The notes below the pieces were generated by a model. The model ran no database searches, was not told the DNA's origin, and saw only the letters and a list, made by a program, of their open reading frames with translations. Positions 1 through 9,317 of a DNA stretch of 64,000 nucleotides are shown piece after piece. The DNA is from Scoparia ambigualis. Taxonomy: Eukaryota; Arthropoda; Insecta; Lepidoptera; Crambidae. The DNA lies in the NCBI GenBank assembly GCA_963921215.1, contig OY992528.1, forward strand, positions 2,688,501-2,752,500. Reading direction: 5' to 3'. Both the position numbers and the translations under genes were made by a program. Numbering within the stretch: the stretch's first letter is position 1; each line of letters starts with the position of its first letter.

Positions 1-1227
1 GACTGCACTTGTTCACCCTTTATGTAATTGTTATTGTAAATGAAAATGACCTAAACTGACATTTTATTGTAAACGCGTAGCATGTAACCTAATACTTCGA
101 TCACTGTAATTAGATACTCTTTTCTAAATATTCTGTCTGTATCGGGTCACCGAATCATGACTAACAACCTACCACACATTAATATAAAACCCTGTTTTTC
201 TTTTAATAAAGGATCACTCAAGAATCGACTTTCGTAGCTATTCAATTATCCGACGCCCCACATTTCAAACGCACCTAAACTCTAACATATAAATTAACTT
301 TACTGCACTGAATAGCTTTACTTAAATAGCCTATTTTGTTATCATTGTTTACTATATAAATGTGGATAATCTTAGTACGTAATCAATATCAGATTTGCAA
401 TGTCCTTTTATCCATACTTAATACTATTAGTTACTCGTAATGATATTATGCGATTATAACGCTCAAACGAAGATAATGAAACGTTGAAACTAATTAAATT
501 GTTTGCAAGTTGCATTTGTGCTGTTGTCAATTTGAGTGTTCAAGTCTACCCACCCAATGACTTTATTTTTAAATATCTTGTTTTTTTTTTTTTTATTCTA
601 GCAAGATTTATAAATTATTTAGCAAAATTTCAATTTCATCACACAATTAAATTAAAAGGAGTCTTCAACGATAATTTTTTTCTGAATTTTTATTTAAAGT
701 TTATGCTTATCGACTTACTTCTTGTTACATTAGGAAAACCTGTAATTGTCCTCGATTTAAGTTAATACTGCTCAATATGAATTGTTTGTAAATGCTGTTG
801 GTTTTCTGAATAAAATAAAATAAAATGTCAATCAAACGCACTAAACCAATAGTAGCCGGAGTAGGCATTTAGAACAAAGGCCTTATTCCTCGATTAAGAA
901 TAAAGTGTATCAACCGATAATCTAAACGCACACATAGTAACACTGTATCGCTAGATCATTAAAAAGTGTATGTATGTCACTGTAGTCGATCATTGACCCT
1001 AGAAACACAACTAAATTTTTTCTGTTATTTTGACAATTAAACCAGTTATGATCCTATAGCCTTAACTTGCAGAACGTCTTTAAAGCACAATGTCTAAATT
1101 CAATGTCTAAGTTGTAAAAAGTATAAGAAGCAAAACCTCTAACACAGACTCATATGGATAATTAAGTAAATCAATTAAAAATAAAACCTTTGCAGGGACA
1201 CGTTAGCGACCTTACTTAACCAAATAT
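1..1227. other. AT-rich non-coding stretch
   Basis: No supportable gene. The open frame around 484-765 starts at a TTG and encodes a low-complexity Phe/Leu/Ile-rich peptide over a poly-T run, which is typical of chance frames in AT-rich DNA. No repeat boundary was recognised. Confidence 0.6.
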
Positions 1228-1777
1228 CTATGCGTTGTCCTTTTGCAGAGGGGTCAAAATTAGGGAGATATTCTTGTGATCAATAGTCTTTGACATCAAT
1301 GCCCCAGAAGGTGATGGCTGAGGTCCGACATTACTTTTAATTGATTTGACAATATCTATCAAGTCCTTAGTAGAAAAATATGGTGTACGTGACCTTTTTT
1401 CCTTCGGCGCGGAGTCCTCGCGTTGTCGTCGGCCCTGCGACTGCGCTTATGGAGCCGCCTGCTCTGGCTGCGGGTGCGTCGACGACTGGCGCGGCTGCGA
1501 CTGCGGCTGCGAGTGCGGCTGCCCCTCGCGTTCCGGTGCGGTCGATCTTCACGCCTCGAAGATGTTTTTCGCGTTCCCGGTACAACTCGTGCTCCAAAGC
1601 CTGTAACCGCATTCGCGTCTGCTCCAACTCGGTCTCCTTTCCTCGATGGTGCGAACTTCTATTAATCCTTCTGGACCTGCTACAGCTGCGTGTTCGACTA
1701 CGATCTGCCCCAGTAGCAGCAATTGGAGTATGCCGCCGTCGCTCGCTTCCACGTTGACGTCCAGTCTCATTATCCAT
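1228..1777 (-). pseudogene. Ty3/Gypsy gag N-terminal remnant (coiled coil, RS tract)
   Basis: Read on the minus strand, an ATG at 1777 opens a frame whose first half has many charged residues and a heptad-like stretch (ELEQTRMRLQALEHELYRE) that looks like a coiled coil. Between about 1570 and 1400 another frame encodes an Arg-Ser dipeptide run (RSRSRSRS). A third frame, from about 1446 to the TAG at 1228-1230, reads FSTKDLIDIVKSIKSN and onward. Coiled coil, RS run and a DLI.IVKSI-type segment in that order resemble the start of Gag in insect Ty3/Gypsy elements; this assignment is from family knowledge and is not certain. The frame changes mean at least two indels, so it is not a working gene. 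GC content is far higher than in the neighbours. A shorter ORF on the opposite strand is probably a shadow of the GC-rich tract. Confidence 0.45.
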
Positions 1778-2093
1778 AATGTTAATCTCGTCGTTCCAAA
1801 AAGAGAAGAAATAGTATAAATTAATGAAATTGAATCATACAGTAAACTGCAGGCTCTTTTTTTTCTATAGTAAAGATCTACAAGCTATATGCTGGTGTTG
1901 TTACATCTTGAAACATAAATCTTAATAAAAATTGTTCGACATGCGTTTATGACAATTATTGACACGGATTTTTCAAATATCGATTTTTCTCGCAAACGGT
2001 GCGTCGTAGCGCAAAACTAAGCGAATTTTGATCCCCCCCCCCCCTTTATAAAATCCCCTTGGTGGTATGGTAGGCATCTTTATGGATATAAGC
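1778..2093. other. Non-coding spacer between gag fragments
   Basis: AT-rich, with a C homopolymer tract near 2033-2044. No gene or structured repeat seen. Confidence 0.5.
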
Positions 2094-2276
2094 TTACCTA
2101 AAAGAATAACCACCCGCTTGCAGAAAAAATCTCATATTGCCATTTTGACTTCCAGACCTCACAGCACACTTGTCGGATTGATGACCAAATCTATCACAAG
2201 TGAGACACTTTATTAAGGGATGCCCGCGTCCTTTACAATTATGGCAAAACCAATCAGAATTAAGAATCAAACGAAC
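2094..2276 (-). pseudogene. Double CCHC zinc-knuckle fragment (retroelement Gag-like)
   Basis: The minus strand between in-frame stops at 2277-2279 and 2094-2096 encodes 60 residues with two perfect CCHC knuckles, CHNCKGRGHPLIKC and CLTCDRFGHQSDKC, both C-x2-C-x4-H-x4-C and separated by no linker. Tandem knuckles like these bind nucleic acid in retroelement nucleocapsids. They lie upstream of, not after, the gag N-terminal fragment at 1228-1777 on the same strand, so the two pieces are rearranged or come from different copies. The last codons run into AG|GTAAGC, a good splice-donor match, so an exon of a domesticated gene is a less likely alternative. There is no start codon in a convincing context. 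Confidence 0.55.
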
Positions 2277-2596
2277 TTACCTTGTGAAGTTTGATTCCAA
2301 TTATGCGAGGGTCTCAACCGAAGACGATTACTTATTACATGCAGCAGTACATGTGATGGTGCTATCTTCTTCACACTTTTAGATATATCCTAAAAAGAAA
2401 TATCTTATTTCCGTTCCCTGCACTGGCAACCCCGCGTCACGAGACGTCATTATTTCAGAGAATTTTGTGTTATCCTCCACAATTTTTTATTTTATTTTTT
2501 GGGTTGGGAGGGATGGGTTGACGTAATCGTCTTCGGTTGAGACCCTCGCATAATTGGAATCAAACTTCACAAGGTAAGTTCGTTTGATTCTTAATT
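2258..2596. repeat. Perfect 74-bp inverted repeat (fold-back)
   Basis: Positions 2258-2331 are the exact reverse complement of 2523-2596, with a 191-nt loop. The left arm overlaps the end of the zinc-knuckle fragment, so the right arm is a duplicated, inverted piece of the same retroelement. The arm contains GAAGTTTGATTCC, and in the right arm CACAAG|GTAAGTT resembles a splice donor. Confidence 0.9.
2309..2452 (+). repeat. 144-bp repeat, left copy (inverted partner at 7285-7428)
   Basis: This 144-bp block matches the reverse complement of 7285-7428 with one visible mismatch (ACATGTGATGG versus ACATGAGATGG). It begins GGGTCTCAACCGAAG and ends GAGACGTCATTA. A third partial copy of its first 36 bp sits at 2604-2639. 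It looks like part of a dispersed repeat, perhaps a retroelement leader or LTR piece; the family is not known to me. Confidence 0.85.
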
Positions 2597-2639
2597 ATAC
2601 TTCGGGTCTCAACCGAAGACGATTACTTATTACATGCAG

Positions 2640-5600
2640 ATGTTCAGAGCATTGTAATGTTAACACAATAAAAATAAAAAATTATGTCAATTTAAACTTT
2701 ACAATTTAAATGTAGTTTTTTAAAAGTGCTTAAGCCTCCTTTAAACCTTAAAAGATGCATTTAATGGCTATCGTTGCATTGGTCGTTTTCTAAACAATGA
2801 CTTTAACAATTTCATTTATTTATTTGATTTAGTATTATTATTTTGTTGTGTAAATACTGCATTGACAAATTAATTCTGATTTGTACCTAAACATTTCTCC
2901 AACAGTATTAATAAATACATTTAAGTGACTCAGCCCACAACAACTCTGCGAAACACCTCCAGACTAGATCTGTGAGCAGTGTGAGCAGTAAATGCCGAGC
3001 GAGTATTGTGACTGTGAGCTCCAAATAGACAGACAAATATCGGTATCGGCATGTCGTCCACTGTCTTGGAATCCTTTTTTTTTATCTGCAACAAATGTTT
3101 TTGACCTCCTTTTTATGAGGTTGGCACAACCTGCAACAAATAACTGGGGTTCTTACAAATATTGGACAATCTGATAGCGGTTGCCAAACGCGGGTCCTGA
3201 AGTCTAAATGAAGTCGGTAATTTCAATCACAATCACATAATTTTGTATTGATATATTATTTTTGATTAAACTAATAGACTGCGTTTTTTGAGCAGAAACA
3301 ATAGAAAATATAGTGTAAGAATCATAAGTGACAAATCAATGATTATGATCTGATTCTAAGGATAGTCCTGAAAATATGGTTTAATTAACATGACATTTGT
3401 GTCCCATGTTGAATTGTATTTTTGATTTGGAGCACTAAATCTTAGTTAGTGTTCACTTAACAAAACTGTGTTAAATACAGTCATTTATGTAAAGTAAATT
3501 ACTTCCCTTAGATGACAGGTAAAGTGGACCTATGCGTATTTAAACAACATAGAACCTTCCTCAAACTTTTTGGTTAGAAATGATAACTTTATAACTATCA
3601 GCTTCGAAAATATTCATGTTATTATTTTTCGAATAAAGCTACCAAGATATTATCAAATACAGTATTGATTTAATGTTACTGATTTTGTTGCAAGAGATGT
3701 AAACATATATCTCAAGATGCTCGTGGTATACTATGTCTGGTCAACGATTCACTAATAATTAGTGGATGGCTCGCCTTGAAAGGAAATTAGTTATAACAAA
3801 TATTATTTAGGGCCGAAGAACATTTTTTCTTGGACAACAAGTTTGGGCCACATTGTATACCAAGGATGTAAATTCTAATCTGTACCGCAACAATACCTTC
3901 TGCTTTATCTAATTTATATTAAATGTAAGTGTTTTTTTTTTGTTATGGCTTGGTCAGGATTTTGTGATGCATTCTGCGTTTGTAAAGGTTTGTAAGGTCA
4001 AATTATGGCTTTGCCAATAAACTAATAATATGTGAAAATGCATGGTAGGAGAGTTACCTACTCCGTATCTAAGTATATCCGTATAATGTTTTCACAACAC
4101 GATGAAGGATGCCAATACAAAAAAGTTTCTGAATCATTTAATGCTAAGAACTTCTCTTTTTCAAACATCTTGGTGTAGGTAGGAAATTCAAACCGCAACG
4201 GCCCTGTGCATGCTGTAGTCAATATTCCTGAATTCATCTAAATCCCTCATTATACATTTATGTATAAAAACAAGTTCTGTTGCTCGGTTTTTTAGTAATG
4301 CTTTTGTAAGTGTTTATGACAAACCCTATGACTCCAAAAAGGTGGTTGTACTCGTAGTTTTATTATTCAATACACACTCGTCATAGTTTGAGCTTATTTT
4401 TCGTGCGTAGGTACAAAACATAAACTAAACAATTATTGTAGAAAATTCAAATATTATGCGCAATTGTTCTAGAACCGGTTCCAGTAATTTCGCAAACACA
4501 AACAGGCCGAACAGAAGAACATTAATTTCAACTGAGGCCTCAAAGTAAACCTTAACTTTTTCCGATCAGCTTTAATTGCAGTAGATACTTAATAAAAAAT
4601 AAGCATCTTGAATATCAATTGTTGACAATAGTAGTTGTGATTTAATAATTTAAGGGCAGTTCGATTCTTTTAAATATAATTATTTTGAAGCTGCTTTAAA
4701 TTTTAAGTGAATCTGTGAGATCCTTTACCTTTTTTTTTTTTGTAAGCTTTTCCTGACCTTTATAAACACAACAAAAGAGAATCAGACAAATCAGTCGAGC
4801 CGTTTTCGTGCGCTTAGCAACACATTTGGCGATTCATTTTTATCTACATAGATTGAGATAGTAAGTAACAGACATGGTTTTGGGGTATAGTTGTTTTGTA
4901 TAAGTTTGCCGGGAAAATGAATAATTCATTTACGAATCCAATGTAAAACATTACGATCCCTAGTGAGCTCACACTTTCTGTCATTCAATCATAAAAATAG
5001 ATCAAGCGACTGCAGGAGCTCTGATTCCAACGTCTCCCTGTCAGATATCCGGCGGAACCTCGGCAGTCCCTCGGCGGTGTGAATGGTGCAGGTGGGCTTG
5101 ATCGCAGCTCGATAGCTGATGATACTACTACGCGCAGTGGCGCCCCCCCCCTAGAGTTTAAAGAACCTCGAAGTTGATCACAACTTCAGCCCGGGCATCA
5201 GCCCGAGACCCTGTACAGAGCGTTGGATTTTTTTTTCCTTCCGAATCAAACTTGGTTATGGTATTAAGAGTCTTAATATTATTATACTCAGAAAGTGAAG
5301 TTTTAAAACTTTTATTCATATTTACCTCCAACAGAGCTTATTATTATTATTATTTTTTCAATTTCCTAATTTAGTTTTGGAGCTTCGAAGCTTATGTACA
5401 TTATTACCATTTTTTTTATTATTATTTTTTTTTCATTCATTTAAGTAAGTAAGTAAGTACTTATTATTATTATTATAATTTTTTTTAAATTATTATTCTG
5501 AGTAACCTTTTATTTTTTATGAGGTTCTTCGAGAAATTGTAAAATCTATGGGTGTTCAATGAAAGCAGGCTATCGTCGGACTGACTGTCATATACGGCGA

Positions 5601-5789
5601 CAGATCGAAGATCCTAGTGGCGCAGCTGGCACGGGCACAGGCGCTAGCGCTGCAAGCAGCGCGAATGGCCAAGCTTCGTTTCTCCCGCTACTGGTTGAGT
5701 CATTGTAAACATCAATGACATAGTTTAAGATGTCTTCACCAAATCATTATTGATAAGTAAACCCGAAGACAACGAAACGTTGAAAACAT
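2640..5789. other. AT-rich region without supportable genes
   Basis: No convincing coding sequence. GC-richer islands lie near 5040-5160 and 5580-5690. In the first, the minus strand is open for about 55 codons down to a stop at 4989-4991 and reads IKPTCTIHTAEGLPRFRR within it. This could be a scrap of a transposon or gene, but I cannot assign it. Poly-T and TTA repeats fill 5330-5500. Confidence 0.5.
4780..4865. repeat. Possible 3' tail of an RTE-like or SINE repeat
   Basis: The text TCAGTCGAGCCGTTTTCGTG, then CAACACATTTGGCGATTCATTTT and an ATCTACATAG end, resembles the conserved 3' ends of dispersed insect LINE/SINE families. The match is by memory of style only. Confidence 0.25.
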
Positions 5790-5855
5790 GTCCACTTCCG
5801 GTGGAAATCGAACCCACGTCCTCAACGATGTTGAGACTCTGCTTTGTTCCACGGA
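5790..5855 (-). other. tRNA-like (B-box) sequence
   Basis: The reverse strand has GGGTTCGATTTCC, close to the pol III B box, with flanking GTGGG and TCCAC able to pair as a T-stem. It is preceded about 35 nt upstream by GTGGAACAAAGCAGAG. Sequence before it (ACGAAACGT, then AACA and TGTC) matches the context of the tRNA-like module at 13,268-13,320, so both probably belong to one tRNA-derived repeat family. It does not fold as a complete tRNA. Confidence 0.5.
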
Positions 5856-5879
5856 GGACGTAGAAACGTGAAACTGTTA

Positions 5880-6881
5880 GGGTGAAATAGGTATGGCCTT
5901 TTACTGTTAATGTGGAGTAAAAAATCTTCAACACAGTTCAAGTGGAGTTAGAAACTATGAAACGTCTAGTGTGGAGTAAAATAAAGCCTCAACACTGTTA
6001 AAATGTACTAAGTACATATTCCCGAAACGGCTTGCTTGAAATAAAATATAGCCTCACTCGACCCTGGTAGAGTGGAGTGAGTATCTTCGACATGGCTTGT
6101 GTAGCCGCTGTGTCGCGGAGTAAGTCTAATTATTATTCTAATACAATTAATAAGTATATATAATGCTTGAGGTCTGACCTGAAAACCGCGTGGCTCCTTT
6201 GCTTCCAATCCAGAGGGGCTCCTTGGAATTTTCTTTCTTGATGTATCCACCAATTGACAACATCAATATAGCCTCAACACTGTTACAGTGGAGTGAGTAT
6301 CTTTGACACGGCTTGCTTGGAGTAAGATACAGCCTCAACACTGTTAAAGTATCCTCGAAACTGCCTGCATGCAGCCTCAACAGTGTTAAAGTGGAGTAAG
6401 TATCCTTGACACGGCTTGCGTGGCGCCTCAACACTGTTGAAGTGGAGTAAGTATCCTCGACACGGTTTGCGTGGAGCCTCAACACTGTTAAAGTGAAGTA
6501 AGTATCCTCGACACGGCTTGCGTGCAGCCTCAACACTGTTAAAGTGGAGTAAGTATCCTCGAAACGGCTAGCGTGGAGCCTCAACACTGTTAAAGTGGAG
6601 TAAGTATCCTCGACACGGCTAGCGTGAAGCCTCAACACTGTTAAAGTGGAGTAAATATCCACGACACGCCATGCGTGGAGCCTCAACTCTGTTAAAGTGG
6701 AGTAAGTTACCCTGACACGACTTGCGTGGTGTAAAATAGAACCTCAGCACTGTCTAATTGGTGTAAGTAACCTCGATACGGCTTGTATGGAGTAAAATCA
6801 ATGACATTCAATGTCATTAAGTAAAATAAAGCATCAACACTGTTGAGCAGTTATATATCCTCGACACATCATACGTTTAGT
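5880..6881. repeat. 51-bp minisatellite array
   Basis: Unit GCCTCAACACTGTTAAAGTG, then GAGTAAGTATCCTCGA and CACGGCTTGCGTGGA. Successive unit starts at 6425, 6476, 6527, 6578, 6629 and 6680 give an exact 51-bp period. Outer units towards 5880 and 6881 are degenerate and some carry an extra TAAAATA. A non-repetitive stretch at about 6107-6268 interrupts the array. Because 51 is a multiple of 3, one minus-strand frame stays open (6147-6686) with a 17-residue repeat; I regard that as a by-product. Confidence 0.9.
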
Positions 6882-7284
6882 AAGTTACAATGGTGTCTAA
6901 GTAAATAGTTTTGCATTTAAAGAATTTCTTGTTGTAAATTGCTTTTAATTTTGTTACAATCATTATTTTAGAACCCAAGAAAAACCAATAAAAATGAGGG
7001 TAGATAATTTGAATGATAAATGATCTTAGTTCCTTACAACTATGATACATTCCTTAATAGTTAATTTTCCAGGTAAATTAGCGTTATGCTCCCAATACCT
7101 GCGTTATATCGTTGATACGACATTTATAAACGTTTTTTAATTAAAAATGATTTCTTTACTTAACGAAGAATACCATAATGGTCACTGTCTCTCAACTTCG
7201 TACTTTAACATTTTCCCATCATATTAAATACAAATTTAATTTCGTTACGAAAAGTAGGTGTGATTCCGATAACACAAAAACACG
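6882..7284. other. AT-rich spacer
   Basis: No gene, RNA or repeat structure recognised. Confidence 0.5.
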
Positions 7285-7428
7285 TAATGACGTCTCGTGA
7301 CGCGGGGTTGCCAGTGCAGGGAACGGAAATAAGATATTTCTTTTTAGGATATATCTAAAAGTGTGAAGAAGATAGCACCATCTCATGTACTGCTGCATGT
7401 AATAAGTAATCGTCTTCGGTTGAGACCC
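7285..7428 (-). repeat. 144-bp repeat, right copy (inverted partner at 2309-2452)
   Basis: Reverse complement of 2309-2452 with one mismatch. The sequence just outside (7429-7600) on the minus strand is an open frame containing MEVQLLAASGSFRDIQGDGL, which runs into the repeat. It could be a gag or host exon scrap, but I cannot name it. Confidence 0.85.
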
Positions 7429-8039
7429 GAAGTATAATTAATTGCCGCTGTTGAGTTAGGTCTTCTAAGTCATTGTTACTATCACATGTTAATCCATCCC
7501 CTTGTATGTCACGAAAACTCCCAGAGGCCGCCAACAACTGAACCTCCATCGTGTCCGGTACTACGACAGCTGAGCCACAGTAAAATATAAAAGTATTCAG
7601 CATTACGTATGTCCTCTCACCAATCGGCCGAAGTCACGCGCTGCGCGAAATCTAAGCCCATTTCGTAACCTAACGTACGCGACCGCGCCGCTCCGCTTCG
7701 TCCGCCCGGACTATCGCGTCTGTCTGTCACGGTCGCATTCTCTAACTGTTCGTCGAAGTCACAGATAGTGGTCGAAATCTTAATTTGGTCTTTATTCTAT
7801 GCTCTACGTAATGGAAGCTAATTTATTTCAATAAAGTTCTTATTGTCCATCTATGTACCTGCATGACCTAGACCAATTTACTTATTTTTATAATACGATA
7901 TAGCTCTGTAGCCAATCTGTAGGCGACAAAGAATCCCAAAAAAAAACGTTCTGACGATTTCTAGATCTTAGAAATGCTATACATCTTTTAAACTGAGCGT
8001 AAAAATGCACCTCTACAAAACGAAGTTTTGGATCCACTT
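7429..8039. other. Spacer with CpG-rich tract
   Basis: 7640-7760 is unusually CpG-rich for this window (GCGCTGCGCG, GCGACCGCGCCGCTCCG), like a promoter or retroelement leader. The rest is AT-rich. No gene supported. Confidence 0.4.
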
Positions 8040-8233
8040 ATCTTTTTAACCCGCGTTCGTAGCGCCGGACTCCCGATGTGCTGCACCACGCTACGCAGAC
8101 GGCTCGCCTCCGCCTGCTCCCCGTCCTCGTCGCCGTCGCCGTCACAGCAATGCACCGGCGATGTCCACAAACGGCAGCCCTCGCCAGACACAGGCACGGC
8201 GACCAACAGCGCGGCGTCCTTCGTCGTTTCCAT
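8040..8233 (-). CDS. Possible 5' coding exon of unknown function
   Basis: From an ATG at 8233 (context GTAAGATGG) the minus strand encodes METTKDAALLVAVPVSGEG, then a Cys/Asp/Gly segment (CCDGDGDEDGEQAEASRLRS) and more, up to about 8040. The coding-like stretch is GC- and CpG-rich while both flanks are AT-rich, as expected for an exon. No domain is recognisable. The downstream boundary is not a strong splice site (CGCGGGTTAAAAAG) and the frame runs on to 7988. Another frame on the same strand is also open, so the reading frame is not secure. A relic of a transposon leader is an equal alternative. Confidence 0.2.
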
Positions 8234-8496
8234 CTTACTACATTATCTGACGCTCGATTACAAAACAAAACTTGTATTAGTTTCACGCTTAAACCAAGAA
8301 AATGAAAGATATCTCGGAAACGGGGCGTCCTAGTGCGAAACGGACAAAAATTTCGTTACCTTTTTAGAAACCCCACTAGGAAGTCTATGAAGTCATGTGA
8401 ATCAATGGTTTTACAAAATTAAATGCAACTTTAACTGTTTTAGGCCACACTGGCAAGCTAATTGAATTGCTAAATTACATATTTTGAAGTCGGTAC
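8234..8496. other. Left flank of the giant LTR array
   Basis: No recognised gene. The last four bases, GTAC (8493-8496), recur at 33,842-33,845 directly after the array and are read as the left target-site duplication. Confidence 0.6.
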
Positions 8497-9127
8497 TGTA
8501 ACCTCCCCTCCTCTCTTTAATATTTCTATACCTATCTATAAATTCTCTATACCTAAATCTAATGCCTTTCACACCTATATGCCTAGCTACCTTATAATAC
8601 ATACACACATCCTCGCCGCTTTTACCTTAACTTAACTTATTATCTAATTCTTAAAACTAATTAACCTAATTTATCTACAATCTAATGGTTGTGTCTGGAG
8701 TTTTTGTTTAGTGCGTATTGTTTGTATGATGATGAAACCTTAGCATAGCTTAATTCTATTTGCAGTGAATTTCAGTCAAGCAATGTAATATTATAATAAC
8801 TACTATTTTGGCCAGATCGTCTAGTGAACCCTCCGTTGTTAACCGCATTTAAGTAACTCAAGTTCTTTCGTGAAAGTTTAGTAATTGGCTTATCCCTGTG
8901 TTAAATTATTTTCTCCTGACCTAATTACCTACCAGTCTATAGATCATAACATAAATATGTGTAGCCTAGCAATGACTCCGTCTGAACTGTGACCTAAATT
9001 CTTCACTGCAGCTGCGGGGAAGATTTGTAACTACTCAAAGGTAATCAGATGATAGCTTAGCTTGTAGGTATTATTATTTATTATCAGTAGCATGATACAT
9101 AAGAAGCCTGGTGCAATTTATATAAAG

Positions 9128-9317
9128 GTTTTGTGGAATTATAAAAGTCTTGTGGAAGTATAAAAGTCTTGTGGAAATATAAGAGTCTTGTGGAAGTTTA
9201 AAAGTCTTGTGGAAATATAAGAGTCTTGTGGAAGTTTAAAAGTCTTGTGGAAATATAAGAGTCTTGTGGAAGTTTAAAAGTCTTGTGGAAATATAAGAGT
9301 CTTGTGGAAGTTTATAA
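9128..9317. repeat. 19-bp minisatellite, 10 units (LTR1)
   Basis: Ten units of the type GTCTTGTGGAAATATAAGA / GTCTTGTGGAAGTTTAAAA, exactly 190 bp. The same 190-bp array is at 19694-19883 and 30526-30715 in the other LTRs. Confidence 0.95.

Noticed and set aside
484..765. 93-residue ORF
   Set aside because: Starts at TTG, low-complexity Phe/Leu/Ile over AT-rich DNA.
6147..6686. 179-residue minus-strand ORF
   Set aside because: Entirely a 51-bp minisatellite without stops in one frame; no independent evidence of coding.
9128..9317. CRISPR-like regular repeat
   Set aside because: Units are 19 bp with no unique spacers; it is a minisatellite in an insect retroelement LTR.
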